Below, in pieces: positions 7,386-15,867 of a DNA stretch of 26,074 nucleotides. The translations under genes and the position numbers were made by a program. The number at the start of each line of letters is the position of its first letter. Within the stretch, counting starts at the first letter, position 1. The notes under the pieces were generated by a model, which saw nothing but the letters and a program-made list of their open reading frames with translations, did no database searches and was not told the origin of the DNA. This stretch comes from JASFWK01 sp050049355 (GTDB lineage: Bacteria > Chloroflexota > Anaerolineae > B4-G1 > DUEL01): assembly GCA_050049355.1 (NCBI GenBank), contig JASFWK010000018.1:1-26074 (forward strand). The letters are read 5' to 3'.

Positions 7386-8230
7386 TGAATCGTTCTCTCG
7401 TGCAGCGGCTCGGTTTCCTCTTTCTGAAATTAGCCGCGCTCACGGTCGTGGTTCCGATCTTGTTCGTCATCGGCACCATCGTCGTACGGGGGATCGCGGC
7501 CATCGATTGGGTGTTCCTCACAGGTATGCCCAAGGACGGGATGAGGGCTGGAGGCATCTTTCCGGCTATCGTCGGCACGCTGCTCTTGACATTGGGCACA
7601 GCGATAGCAGCGATCCCGGTGGGGGTGGGCGGTGCCATTTACCTATCTGAGTATGCCCGCGACAACTGGCTCACTCGTGCCATCCGACTCGCGATCATCA
7701 ACCTGGCTGGCATTCCATCTGTGGTCTACGGCCTCTTTGGATTGGGAATGTTTGTCCTTTTCCTGAATTTCGGCACCTCCATATTGGCCGGCTCGCTCAC
7801 ATTGGCGATCATGACACTGCCCATCATTATCAGTGCTGCTGAGGAAGCCCTACGATCTGTGCCGACTGAGTTCCGTACCGTCAGCGCCAGCCTTGGCGGA
7901 ACTCGCTGGCAGGGCATTCGCTATATTGTGATGCCGCAGGCACTGCCTGGCATTATCACCGGCGTCATCCTGGGGCTGCTGCGGGCCGCTGGCGAGACCG
8001 CTCCCATCCTCTTCACCGTGGCTGCCTTCTTCCTTCCACGTCTCCCTCACTCGCCCTTCGACCAGACGATGGCGATGCCTTACCATCTGTACGTCATCAG
8101 CACCCAGGTGCCGGGCATGCCGCTGGAGATCCAGTATGGCACGGCGCTGGTGCTGCTGGCGCTGGTTCTTTCAATGAACGTCGTGGCCACGGTTATCCGT
8201 AGCTACTTCCGACGAAGACGAGAATGGTAA
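7385..8230 (+). CDS. pstA: Phosphate ABC transporter permease PstA
   Basis: This is the second membrane subunit of the phosphate importer and pairs with PstC. It is 281 residues with six predicted helices. The coupling loop EALRSVPTEFRTVSASLGGT is followed by RWQGIRYIVMPQALPGI, typical of PstA, and the N-terminal permease core contains NLAGIPSVVYGLFGLGMFV. The start codon overlaps the pstC stop by one base (TGATG), and the 3' end overlaps the first pstB gene by seven bases, so the three genes should be translated as a coupled block. Confidence 0.95.
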   Translation: MNRSLVQRLGFLFLKLAALTVVVPILFVIGTIVVRGIAAIDWVFLTGMPKDGMRAGGIFPAIVGTLLLTLGTAIAAIPVGVGGAIYLSEYARDNWLTRAIRLAIINLAGIPSVVYGLFGLGMFVLFLNFGTSILAGSLTLAIMTLPIIISAAEEALRSVPTEFRTVSASLGGTRWQGIRYIVMPQALPGIITGVILGLLRAAGETAPILFTVAAFFLPRLPHSPFDQTMAMPYHLYVISTQVPGMPLEIQYGTALVLLALVLSMNVVATVIRSYFRRRREW

Positions 8231-8991
8231 CTGCACGAGAGCCCAAGCTCCGCATACAGAACGTGAGCTATGCCTACGAACGCAAGCAGGCCCTGCGCGA
8301 GGTGACGCTCGACGTGCCCCCCAATGCCATCACCGTGTTCTTTGGCCCGGCCGGCGGCGGGAAGACGACATTGCTGCGGCTGATCAATCGGCTGAACGAC
8401 CTGGTGGAGGGGACGCAGATGTCGGGGCGTGTTCTGCTGGATGGCAGGGACATCTATGCCCCTGGGGTAGACGTAACCAACCTGCGGCGGCGCGTAGGTA
8501 TGGTCTTCGCGCTACCGCTGCCCCTGCCCGGCACTGTCCGTGAAAACGCTCTCTATGGTCTGAAGCTGGCGGGGGTGCGGGATCGGACGCGACTGGATCA
8601 GGTCCTCGTCCGGAGCCTCACCCAGGCTGCCTTGTGGGGTGAGGTGAAGGACCGTCTGGATTGCCCTGCTAGCGAGCTTTCTGGCGGGCAGCAACAGCGG
8701 CTTTGTATCGCTCGCAGCCTGGCGCTGGAGCCGGAGATTCTGCTTCTCGACGAGCCCACCTCCGGACTGGATCCCATCTCCACCACCAAGGTGGAGGAAT
8801 CTCTGCAGGAGTTGAAGCGACACTATACGATTGTCATTGTGCCTCACAGCGTCCAGCAGGCAGCGCGCGTGGCCGACTACGCAGCGTTCTTCCTCATGGG
8901 CGAGCTGATTGAATATCGACCTGGCACTGAGATTTTCACTACGCCTCGCGATCAGCGCACTGAAGATTACATCACTGGCCGATTCGGATGA
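8224..8991 (+). CDS. pstB: Phosphate ABC transporter ATPase PstB, first copy (divergent P-loop and Q-loop)
   Basis: This is a 255-residue nucleotide-binding subunit that drives phosphate import through PstCA. Its signature LSGGQ (152-156), Walker B LLLDEP with Glu177, and switch histidine His208 are normal. Two motifs differ from ordinary PstB: the Walker A is GPAGGGKTT (41-49) rather than GPSGCGKST, and the Q-loop reads VFALPLPLPG, with Ala96 where VFQRPNPFP would give glutamine. The switch region is VPHSVQQAARVAD rather than VTHNMQQAARVSD. It overlaps pstA by seven bases and is followed after 45 bases by a second pstB. The copy is complete and should still bind ATP, but probably forms one half of a heterodimer with the next gene product. 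Confidence 0.93.
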   Translation: MVTAREPKLRIQNVSYAYERKQALREVTLDVPPNAITVFFGPAGGGKTTLLRLINRLNDLVEGTQMSGRVLLDGRDIYAPGVDVTNLRRRVGMVFALPLPLPGTVRENALYGLKLAGVRDRTRLDQVLVRSLTQAALWGEVKDRLDCPASELSGGQQQRLCIARSLALEPEILLLDEPTSGLDPISTTKVEESLQELKRHYTIVIVPHSVQQAARVADYAAFFLMGELIEYRPGTEIFTTPRDQRTEDYITGRFG

Positions 8992-9036
8992 GTCAGCGGA
9001 TTCCCGCTCAGCCGGCGGGCTAGGGAGCAATGTCTC

Positions 9037-9789
9037 TTGACAAAGATCAAGGTGGAGAACCTGAACTTCTACTACGGCGACAGCCGCGCCCTCTCAAACA
9101 TTTCGATGGTCGTCAAGGATCGAGAGATCACGGCTCTGATAGGGCCGTCGGGGTGTGGCAAATCCACCTTTCTGCGATGTCTCAACCGTATGAATGACAC
9201 TATTCCCGATACCCGAGTTGAGGGACACGTGCTGCTTGATGGCCAGGACATCTACACCCCCGGCACCGACGTGGTTGAGCTGCGCCGTCGGGTCGGAATG
9301 GTTTTTCAGCGACCCAATCCCTTTCCTCAGTCTATCTATAGTAACGTGGCCTTCGGCCCGCGCGTGTTGGGCCTGCACACGAACGAGGACTTATCCGACG
9401 TCGTGGAGGAGAGCTTGCAGGGGGCGGCCCTGTGGGGTGAGGTGAAGGATGATCTCAGGATGGACGCGCTGAGTTTGTCCCTGGGACAACAGCAGCGGTT
9501 GTGTATCGCGCGTGCCATCGCTGTCAAACCTGAGGTGATTCTGATGGATGAGCCTTGCTCGGCTTTGGATCCCATCGCTACGTTGGAGATTGAGGAGCTG
9601 ATACAGGAGCTCAAGCAGAACTACTGCATAGTTATCGTCACTCACAACATGCAGCAGGCAGCACGCGTCTCCGACTGGACCGGGTTATTCTGGCTTGGTG
9701 AGTTGGTGGAGTTTGATGTCACGGAGACCATCTTCACCCGCCCAAGCCAACAGCGAACGGAGGACTACATCACCGGGCGGGCGGGATAG
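9037..9789 (+). CDS. pstB: Phosphate ABC transporter ATPase PstB, second copy (LSLGQ signature)
   Basis: This is a 250-residue nucleotide-binding subunit of the phosphate importer. The Walker A GPSGCGKST (36-44), Q-loop VFQRPNPFP with Gln91, Walker B VILMDEP (Glu172) and switch His203 are all canonical, but the ABC signature is LSLGQ (147-151) instead of LSGGQ. The frame starts at TTG 9037, nine bases after AGGGAG. An ATG at 9030 lies in another frame and would read M-S-L before diverging, discussed in the findings. It is co-directional with the first pstB and closely similar along its length, including the shared TEDYITGR ending, so the pair arose by duplication. Confidence 0.93.
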   Translation: MTKIKVENLNFYYGDSRALSNISMVVKDREITALIGPSGCGKSTFLRCLNRMNDTIPDTRVEGHVLLDGQDIYTPGTDVVELRRRVGMVFQRPNPFPQSIYSNVAFGPRVLGLHTNEDLSDVVEESLQGAALWGEVKDDLRMDALSLSLGQQQRLCIARAIAVKPEVILMDEPCSALDPIATLEIEELIQELKQNYCIVIVTHNMQQAARVSDWTGLFWLGELVEFDVTETIFTRPSQQRTEDYITGRAG

Positions 9790-9899
9790 CGCTGGCACAC
9801 TGCTTCATCTGGAGAGGAACTCGTCGAAGGAGAGCTCTCTATTCCAGGAGGTGTCCCCTCAGATTGTGGCCCTCTGTTCCAACGGGAGAAAATCCAGGA

Positions 9900-9913
9900 G
9901 GCCGCGATCGGCC
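9900..9913 (+). repeat. Small hairpin between pstB2 and phoU
   Basis: GGCCG (9900-9904) and CGGCC (9909-9913) form a perfect five-pair stem with loop CGAT in the 163-base gap between the second pstB and phoU. It is followed by AGATAAGG and not by T residues, so it is unlikely to terminate transcription; phoU may still be read from the pst promoter. The gap also contains the palindrome GAGAGCTCTC at 9830-9839. No convincing separate phoU promoter was found. Confidence 0.3.
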
Positions 9914-9952
9914 AGATAAGGTAGTGGAGCTTGAGCGTGGAAGGAGTGTTCT

Positions 9953-10645
9953 ATGCCACGGGCAACTTTTGCGAAGGAGCTGCAGCGTCTGCAGGATGAG
10001 ATACTGGTTCTGGGCAACATGGTCGAGAGAGCTATCAGTGAGTCAGTGGAGAGCCTCAAGCAGCGGGATCGAGAGGCAGCTCAGCGGTTGATTCTAGAAG
10101 ATCGTGTCCTGAACGAGAAACGCTTCGCCATTGAGAATGACGCCTTGGCCCTGATCGCCACCCAGCAGCCAATGGCCGGCGATCTACGGACGATTGCCGC
10201 GGTGCTGGAGATCACCACCGAACTGGAGCGGATCGGAGACTACGCTAAGGGCATCGCCAAGATCACTCTCATGCTTGGTGAGGAGCCGTTGATCAAGCCT
10301 CTTGTGGACGTCCCCCGGATGGCTGAGAGAGTGAATGACATGCTCCATCGTGCTTTGCAGGCCTTTGTGCAGCGGGATGTGGAGTTGGCCCAAGTCATCC
10401 CGCCTGAGGATGATGAGGTGGATGCGCTCTACAATCAGGTCTATCGGGAGCTGCTTACCCATATCCTGGCTGACCAGGCTGTGATTGAGCAGGCGAATCA
10501 CCTGCTGTGGGTGGCCCACAACCTGGAGCGTGCTGCAGATCGGGTGATCAACATCTGCGAGCGAGTGGTCTTCACTGTGACGGGGAAGATGGCGGAGATG
10601 GACAAGGCAGAAGCGGAGTCTCTGGGGCTTGAGGGCGTTCACTAG
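9953..10645 (+). CDS. phoU: Phosphate uptake and signalling regulator PhoU
   Basis: This cytoplasmic regulator links the Pst importer to the Pho sensor kinase and limits phosphate uptake. The 230-residue protein is all helical and consists of two similar three-helix halves. Each carries the metal-binding E-x3-D motif: LERIGDYA (Glu92, Asp96) in the first half and LERAADRV (Glu192, Asp196) in the second. A GGAAGGAG ribosome site lies seven bases before the ATG. It is the last gene of the pst cluster, 163 bases after the second pstB. No phoR/phoB pair is present in the window, so the partner kinase must be encoded elsewhere if it exists. Confidence 0.95.
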   Translation: MPRATFAKELQRLQDEILVLGNMVERAISESVESLKQRDREAAQRLILEDRVLNEKRFAIENDALALIATQQPMAGDLRTIAAVLEITTELERIGDYAKGIAKITLMLGEEPLIKPLVDVPRMAERVNDMLHRALQAFVQRDVELAQVIPPEDDEVDALYNQVYRELLTHILADQAVIEQANHLLWVAHNLERAADRVINICERVVFTVTGKMAEMDKAEAESLGLEGVH

Positions 10646-10856
10646 CGCGATCTCAGAAGGCGTCACCACTTCCGAAACATGGCCTGCGGCGGAGGCTCGA
10701 TTTGGAACTGACCTCAGGTTCCGCGTCGGGCAGCGTATGTAAGGCCTGCCTGTTGTCTGCGGCCGTGAGGATCCAGCGTCGTCCTGAACAGGTCCTCTCG
10801 ATCGCCCACGGTCAAGGCCGACTCGTCACGCCACCAGACTTTCCTCCTGCTGTTGG
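10646..10856. other. Non-coding gap between phoU and the radA promoter
   Basis: This stretch shows no plausible gene. A weak imperfect hairpin is possible around GGAAC (10701-10705) and GTTCC (10715-10719), but no T-run follows, so a phoU terminator is not established. Confidence 0.4.
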
Positions 10857-10885
10857 TTGACACCCTGTTTGCTTTGAGGCATAAT
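10857..10885 (+). promoter_or_regulatory. Sigma70-type promoter of radA
   Basis: A perfect TTGACA (10857-10862) is followed after 17 bases by CATAAT (10880-10885), one base from consensus. Transcription would begin near 10892, leaving only about 11 bases before the radA ATG, just enough for the GGAG ribosome site at 10893-10896. This is one of the strongest promoters in the window and gives a very short leader. Confidence 0.75.
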
Positions 10886-10902
10886 GGTCCGCGGAGAAAC
10901 CG

Positions 10903-12264
10903 ATGGCCAAATCACGTACTGAGTGGGTTTGTCGAGTCTGCGGGCGTGCCAGCCCCCGGCGGATGGGGCGTTGTCCGAGATGCGGGGAGTGGAACTCGAT
11001 GGTGGAGTCCGTGGAGGAGCGGACGCCTGCGAAGGCTGCGTTTGCTGTACGCAGCGAGCCTCGCCCCCTGGCGGAGGTGGAGACTGAGGGGCTTGGGCGG
11101 ATGGCTCTGCCGATGGAGGAGCTCTCTCGAGTGCTGGGTGGCGGGCTGGTCCACGGTTCCGTCGTACTGGTTAGCGGCGAACCCGGTATTGGCAAGTCCA
11201 CCCTGCTGCTCCAGGTGGCTGCGTTGCTGGCGGAGGACTCTAGTGGGCCGGTTCTCTACGTCTCCGGTGAGGAGTCGGGCCGGCAGATACGGATGCGAGC
11301 GCAGCGCTTGGGTCTGCAGACCGATGGAGTGTTCGTTCTCACAGAGACCAGCTTGGAGGCTATCCTTCACCACGCCGATCGACTGGAACCGGTGGTGCTG
11401 GTGGTGGATTCCATCCAGACGGTTACCTCTGGCGATCTGACTTCTGCAGCGGGCTCCGTCAGTCAGGTGCGAAAGGCGGCCGCCCAGCTTCACTGGTGGG
11501 CCAAGTCTGGCGGAGCGCCGGTCTTCTTGGTAGGCCACGTCACCAAGAAGGGGGCCATCGCGGGCCCGAAGGTGCTGGAGCATATTGTGGATACGGTTCT
11601 CTACCTGGAGGGGGATCCCTTTCACACCTACCGACTCCTGCGCTCGACGAAGAACCGCTTTGGAGCTACCTCCGAGGTGGGGGTCTTTGAGATGCGGGCC
11701 GAAGGGATGGTGGAGATCGCTAATCCCTCCGAGGCTTTCCTGGCCGAGCGTATGGTTAGCGCGCCGGGATCCTCGGTTGCCGTAACGATGGAGGGGACCC
11801 GACCGCTCCTGGTGGAGATCCAGGCGCTGACCAGCCACTCCAGCTTCGGCCATCCTCGCCGTACCGCCAACGGAGTGGATTTCAACCGACTGCTTCTTAT
11901 CGTGGCGGTACTCAGCAGGCGCGTAGGGCTGCGGCTGTTCGATCAGGATGTGTTCGCCAACGTTGTGGGAGGGCTGCGGATCGGGGAGCCCGCAGCGGAC
12001 CTGGCTGTCTCCGCTGCTATTGGCTCAAGCGTGAAGGAACGGCCCGTAGCGGCCGACGTAGTCCTGGTCGGTGAGGTGGGTCTCTCCGGCGAGGTGCGGG
12101 CGGTGGGACAACTGCCGGCCCGCCTGAGGGAAGCGGCAAAGTTGGGCTTCCGCCGCTGCATCCTACCCAAGACGGTCCGCCGTGCCAACCTGGACGTGCC
12201 CAAGGGCCTTGAGCTCGTCCCCGTCCGTTCCGTCGCGGAGGCGCTGGAGCACGCGTTGGTGTAG
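10903..12264 (+). CDS. radA: DNA repair protein RadA (Sms), DnaB-like branch-migration helicase
   Basis: RadA processes recombination intermediates, driving branch migration of strand-exchange products with RecA. The 453-residue protein has the full family layout: a C4 zinc finger (Cys10, Cys13, Cys24, Cys27) at the N-terminus, a RecA-like ATPase core with Walker A GEPGIGKST (92-100), a Walker B ending VVLVVDS near 170, the RadA-specific KNRFG motif at 250-254, and a C-terminal Lon-protease-like domain from about 280 to 450. The ATG at 10903 has GGAG six bases upstream. The next gene starts eight bases after the stop, suggesting co-transcription. Confidence 0.97.
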   Translation: MAKSRTEWVCRVCGRASPRRMGRCPRCGEWNSMVESVEERTPAKAAFAVRSEPRPLAEVETEGLGRMALPMEELSRVLGGGLVHGSVVLVSGEPGIGKSTLLLQVAALLAEDSSGPVLYVSGEESGRQIRMRAQRLGLQTDGVFVLTETSLEAILHHADRLEPVVLVVDSIQTVTSGDLTSAAGSVSQVRKAAAQLHWWAKSGGAPVFLVGHVTKKGAIAGPKVLEHIVDTVLYLEGDPFHTYRLLRSTKNRFGATSEVGVFEMRAEGMVEIANPSEAFLAERMVSAPGSSVAVTMEGTRPLLVEIQALTSHSSFGHPRRTANGVDFNRLLLIVAVLSRRVGLRLFDQDVFANVVGGLRIGEPAADLAVSAAIGSSVKERPVAADVVLVGEVGLSGEVRAVGQLPARLREAAKLGFRRCILPKTVRRANLDVPKGLELVPVRSVAEALEHALV

Positions 12265-12271
12265 CACTGGG

Positions 12272-14701
12272 ATGACGGTCACAGATTCGCGGTCGGACGC
12301 CCACAGCGAGGCTCAACACCTGCGTGCCTTTGTGCCACCAGCCCTTGTCTTCCTGGCAACCTTTGCGCTCTACGCTGCCACCGCCGCTCCCGGTACTCTC
12401 TTCGGTGATCCCTCCGAGTATCAGTTTGTCCCCATGGTCTTGGGCATCGCCCATCCGCCAGGTTATGCCTTCTACACTCTGCTGGCCAAGCTGTGGCAGA
12501 TCTCGGTTCCAGTCGGGACGGTGGCTTTCCGCACCAATCTTCTGGCTGCTGCCGTCGGTGCCTGGGCGGTGACCGCAGTCTACCTGACGGTTGGAGAGTG
12601 CCGGAGCAAGCTTACAGACTCGCATTCACAATCTCTAATCCAAAGTCTGCCTTCCCTCTTCGGGGCGCTGGGCCTTGCCTCTGCGCCTGACCTCTGGCAA
12701 CATGCCATCCATGCCAACGCCCACATCGTCAGCGCAGCCCTGGCCATCACACACATCTGGTTCTTGGTCCGCTGGTGGCGCACCGGGCGAGACCGCTGGC
12801 TGGCCGCCTTCGCCCTCACCCTGGGGTGGGCCGTCACCCATCATCCCATCACTCTGATGGGTGTTCCGGCCTACGGTCTCTTCATCCTGGCTGTGCGGCC
12901 CCGCATCCTTCGGCGGTGGCGGACCCTTCTGATTTTGGCTGGTTGCTTGTTGGCAGGGCTGATCCCACTCCTCTACTACCCTTTGCGCAGCCCCAGCGCT
13001 CCTTTCGGCCCCAATGACATGCGCACCTTGGAGGGCTTCTGGAGGCACATCACCGCCCAGGGACTGCGGGTCAACTTGTTCCACTTCGGTCTGGCTGACC
13101 TTCCAGATCGGGCGCTGGTCTTCTGGACCCTCTTGCGGCTCCAGTTTCTCCTTCCCGTGATTTTGCTCACTGTAGTTGGTCTCGCTTGGCTGCCTTGGCG
13201 TAAGCCCAGATTGGCTCTGCTTGTCTATTCATTCCTTCTCGTTCATCTGTTCTTCACCCTCAGCACTGTCCAGGATGTGATGGCCTACCTGCTCCTGCCG
13301 TTCTCGGTCCTGGCCGTCGCTGCCGGCATCGGAGCCATGAGGTTGGGGAAACTACTGAATCGCTTCGTTCGATCTCTGCCTACTACTGCTCGCCCCTCAC
13401 CCCTCACAATCCGCAATTCGCTCCTGGTTGCTCTTCTGGTTCCCTGGCCTTTCCTACAGGCTGTCCTCAATCTCTCCCGAGGTATCTCTCTGCGCGACTT
13501 CACCGCCGCTGAGGAGTGGGTCGCTGATGTACATCAGCGATTTGGAGGACGAGGGGAGGGGGCCGTGCTGATCTCTGATTGGGAGCATTTGACCCCTCTC
13601 TGGGTGCACGCCTACGCCCAGGGCGAGGAGTTGGACGAGGCGGACGTGAGGCTGGTCTACGCATCCAGCGGCGACCTGTGGGTCGAATCGGTCTGGGCCC
13701 ACATTGAGGAAGGACCCATCTACCTACCGGACTACCGTCCTGCGGTGAGAGACGCTGGCTTCCGTCTGGTGCCAGAGGGGGCTTTCTATCGGGTTGTGGC
13801 CCCGCCGTTGACCGACGCCGCGCCGGATCGACTGCTCGATGTTTGGGTGGATGGACGGGTGCATGTTCTGGGCTATGATCTACCCAGGATGGCCGTTCGC
13901 GCGGGCGAGCCACTGGCATTAGCCCTCTATCAGAGCGCACCGGAGCCGATCGAGGGCGTTTGGATGCCATATGCGCAGCTGGGACCCATTGAGGCGCGCT
14001 GGACCACCGATAGCCGCTTGCTCACCACTCAGTGGCAGCCCGGCGAGGTGGTGGTCGAGCGGTACGAGCTGCCGATTCCCCTCACGCTGCCACCGGGGGA
14101 GTACCCACTCCGTCTGGGCTACGCGGACCTAAGCGGCGGCCGGGCGGAGTTGCTCCTCTCCTCTGGGAGGACCGCGTTGGAGCTTGTGACCGTCACAGTG
14201 CTGCCCAGCGCCGACGCGCCTTCGGCAGAGATTCTGGAACAGGCACTGGCGAACCTGGACAACCAGGTGGCGTTGATGGGGGTGGTGGGAAGAGCTGGCT
14301 GGCAGACCCGCCGTGGTTCCTGGGAGGAGCCGCTGGTCGTTCGGCCGGGCAAGTCCCTTCACCTCACTCTCACCTGGCGCGCTCTGGCATCGCCGCGCGA
14401 TAGTTACACTGTCTTCATTCACTTGATTGACGGCGCGGGCCGATACGTCACCGGTCATGACTATACTCCCTTGGGCGGAGCTTGTCCTACATACCTTTGG
14501 TTCCCCAAGTGGCTGCCCGGCCAGACTCTGACAGATCCTTACCGGCTGGTTCTGCCGACTGACCTGCCGCCGGGGGACTACTGGCTGGAGGTGGGCATGT
14601 ATGGGATGACTTCCCTTCGTCGGCTTCCTGTGGTAGACTTGACTGGAAATCTGGCGGGCGACCGGGTCATCTTGGGGCCGGTGCGCGTGAGACAGCCCTG
14701 A
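12272..14701 (+). CDS. DUF2723-type membrane glycosyltransferase with C-terminal beta domain
   Basis: This is an 809-residue polytopic membrane protein. The first extracytoplasmic loop carries the DUF2723 signature: a first helix, then GTLFGDPSEYQF (Asp46, Glu49) and GIAHPPGYAFYTLLAKLW. This resembles the GT-C fold of protein O-mannosyltransferases, which move sugars from lipid-linked donors to targets outside the membrane. Roughly ten hydrophobic helices follow to about residue 430. The remaining 380 residues are soluble, with repeated beta-sandwich-like stretches such as LPPGEYPLRLGYADLSG and LPPGDYWLEVGMYGM. The ATG at 12272 is preferred over a longer frame that overlaps radA, though its ribosome site is weak. 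Acceptor and sugar are unknown. Two short insertion-like patches at 12600-12655 and 13380-13430 are described in the findings. Confidence 0.85.
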   Translation: MTVTDSRSDAHSEAQHLRAFVPPALVFLATFALYAATAAPGTLFGDPSEYQFVPMVLGIAHPPGYAFYTLLAKLWQISVPVGTVAFRTNLLAAAVGAWAVTAVYLTVGECRSKLTDSHSQSLIQSLPSLFGALGLASAPDLWQHAIHANAHIVSAALAITHIWFLVRWWRTGRDRWLAAFALTLGWAVTHHPITLMGVPAYGLFILAVRPRILRRWRTLLILAGCLLAGLIPLLYYPLRSPSAPFGPNDMRTLEGFWRHITAQGLRVNLFHFGLADLPDRALVFWTLLRLQFLLPVILLTVVGLAWLPWRKPRLALLVYSFLLVHLFFTLSTVQDVMAYLLLPFSVLAVAAGIGAMRLGKLLNRFVRSLPTTARPSPLTIRNSLLVALLVPWPFLQAVLNLSRGISLRDFTAAEEWVADVHQRFGGRGEGAVLISDWEHLTPLWVHAYAQGEELDEADVRLVYASSGDLWVESVWAHIEEGPIYLPDYRPAVRDAGFRLVPEGAFYRVVAPPLTDAAPDRLLDVWVDGRVHVLGYDLPRMAVRAGEPLALALYQSAPEPIEGVWMPYAQLGPIEARWTTDSRLLTTQWQPGEVVVERYELPIPLTLPPGEYPLRLGYADLSGGRAELLLSSGRTALELVTVTVLPSADAPSAEILEQALANLDNQVALMGVVGRAGWQTRRGSWEEPLVVRPGKSLHLTLTWRALASPRDSYTVFIHLIDGAGRYVTGHDYTPLGGACPTYLWFPKWLPGQTLTDPYRLVLPTDLPPGDYWLEVGMYGMTSLRRLPVVDLTGNLAGDRVILGPVRVRQP

Positions 14702-14711
14702 AGGAGGGCCA

Positions 14712-15206
14712 ATGGAAATGGGGACAACGCAGTTGATCTGGATCATTGCTGTGACGGTCCTTTCTCTGCTCAATATCGTTTGGCAGTTCGACCTGCAGAC
14801 GCGACAGCGGCGCCTGCGGGAGCGGCACGACCGAGTCTTCAGCGGGGCAGAAGGGGCCGACTTGCAGATGGGTCTGGAGACGCTGTTGGGTCAGGTTGAG
14901 GAGGCTCAGGGGCGCATTGGTCGACTGGAGGCCTTGGCCAAACAGATCCAGTCCGCGCTCGACCACTCCGTCCAGGGGATCGGTATGGTGCGTTTCCGCG
15001 CTTTCCGAGACACGGGGGGCGATCAGAGCTTTGCTCTGTCATTGGTGGATGGAAATGGGGATGGTGTGGTCATCTCAGCGCTCTATTCGCGAGAAGGAAC
15101 CCGCGTATACGGAAAACCGCTCACGGCATGGGATTCTGTCTACAACCTAAGCGACGAGGAGAAGCGAAGCCTGGAGCAGGCGCGCCGGATGGTGGAAGGC
15201 GGTTGA
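14712..15206 (+). CDS. DUF4446 family membrane-anchored protein
   Basis: This is a 164-residue protein of the DUF4446 family, known from Firmicutes and Chloroflexota and without an established function. One N-terminal helix (8-25) anchors it. Residues 55-85 look like a short coiled coil containing LLGQVEEAQGRIGRLEALAK. The conserved C-terminal domain reads GIGMVRFRAFRDTGGDQSF, followed by the conserved GNGDGVVISALYSREGTRVY and a late LSDEEKRSL. A strong AAGGAGGG ribosome site overlaps the preceding stop codon, so it is probably coupled to the DUF2723 gene. The last codons overlap the -35 box of the bactofilin promoter. Confidence 0.88.
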   Translation: MEMGTTQLIWIIAVTVLSLLNIVWQFDLQTRQRRLRERHDRVFSGAEGADLQMGLETLLGQVEEAQGRIGRLEALAKQIQSALDHSVQGIGMVRFRAFRDTGGDQSFALSLVDGNGDGVVISALYSREGTRVYGKPLTAWDSVYNLSDEEKRSLEQARRMVEGG

Positions 15207-15231
15207 CAAAAGCGGCCCGGAGGGTTATCAT
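15203..15231 (+). promoter_or_regulatory. Sigma70-type promoter of the bactofilin gene
   Basis: A perfect TTGACA (15203-15208), which includes the DUF4446 stop codon, is followed after 17 bases by TATCAT (15226-15231), one base from consensus. Transcription should begin near 15238, giving a leader of about 130 bases. That leader contains a small hairpin GCCAG-CTTG-CTGGC around 15280-15293 and no recognised riboswitch. Confidence 0.72.
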
Positions 15232-15369
15232 CTCGTCTCGTTGCGCACTGTCCACCGAATCTGCCGTCGAAGTGCGGAGTGCCAGCTTGCTGGCCTATCT
15301 TCAGGAGAGGTGGCTTGCCTTGCGCATTCCAGCGTGGTTGGATACTTCCACAAGAAGGAGGAGAGAATA

Positions 15370-15867
15370 GTGTTCGGTAGAGGTAAGGAAAAAGAACCTC
15401 AGCCCTCGACCCCTGCTGTACCCTCGGCTCGCATTGAGACCGTGATTGGACCCAACGCCCACTTCCATGGGGAGATTGTGTCGGAGGGTGGGGTGCGCAT
15501 TGACGGCATTTTCGAAGGAAGTGTCGAAACTACGGGGAACTTGGTCATCGGCGAGTCCGCCAAGATTATCGCTGAGATCAAAGCCAAGAACATATCCATC
15601 TCCGGTGCTGTCAAGGGCGATATCTATGGCAACCGCGTGGAAATCCTGGAGACTGGGCGGGTTTGGGGGAACCTGACCATCAACTCGCTGCTGCTCAACG
15701 AGGGGGCCTATCTTCGCGGCGAGACGACGATGCACGCTGATATTGAGCCTCCGATGATCGAGCCTCCCAAGTCCGATCTGGCCGGCGAAGAGGGCCAGGC
15801 TGGCACCATCGTCGATGTGGAGCCGACCCCTCGCCCTGGAGATGATGTAGAGGAAGAGGGGGATTAG
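15370..15867 (+). CDS. Bactofilin family polymer-forming protein
   Basis: Bactofilins polymerise without nucleotide into filaments used for cell-shape control, stalks or envelope anchoring. The 165-residue product has a basic, proline-containing N-terminal tail (1-20), a central right-handed beta-helix domain of about 100 residues (22-125) with regularly spaced glycine and hydrophobic turns such as VSEGGVRIDGIFEGSVETTG and GAVKGDIYGNRVEI, and an acidic disordered C-terminus ending DDVEEEGD. The GTG at 15370 is chosen because AAGGAGGAG lies a few bases upstream; the frame remains open to 15241 but that part is leader RNA. It has its own promoter, and no peptidase M23 partner, often seen beside bactofilins, is adjacent. 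Confidence 0.92.
   Translation: MFGRGKEKEPQPSTPAVPSARIETVIGPNAHFHGEIVSEGGVRIDGIFEGSVETTGNLVIGESAKIIAEIKAKNISISGAVKGDIYGNRVEILETGRVWGNLTINSLLLNEGAYLRGETTMHADIEPPMIEPPKSDLAGEEGQAGTIVDVEPTPRPGDDVEEEGD

Noticed and set aside
10912..11853. A 313-codon minus-strand open frame opposite radA
   Set aside because: It is antisense to well-conserved RadA motifs and has no recognisable features of its own.
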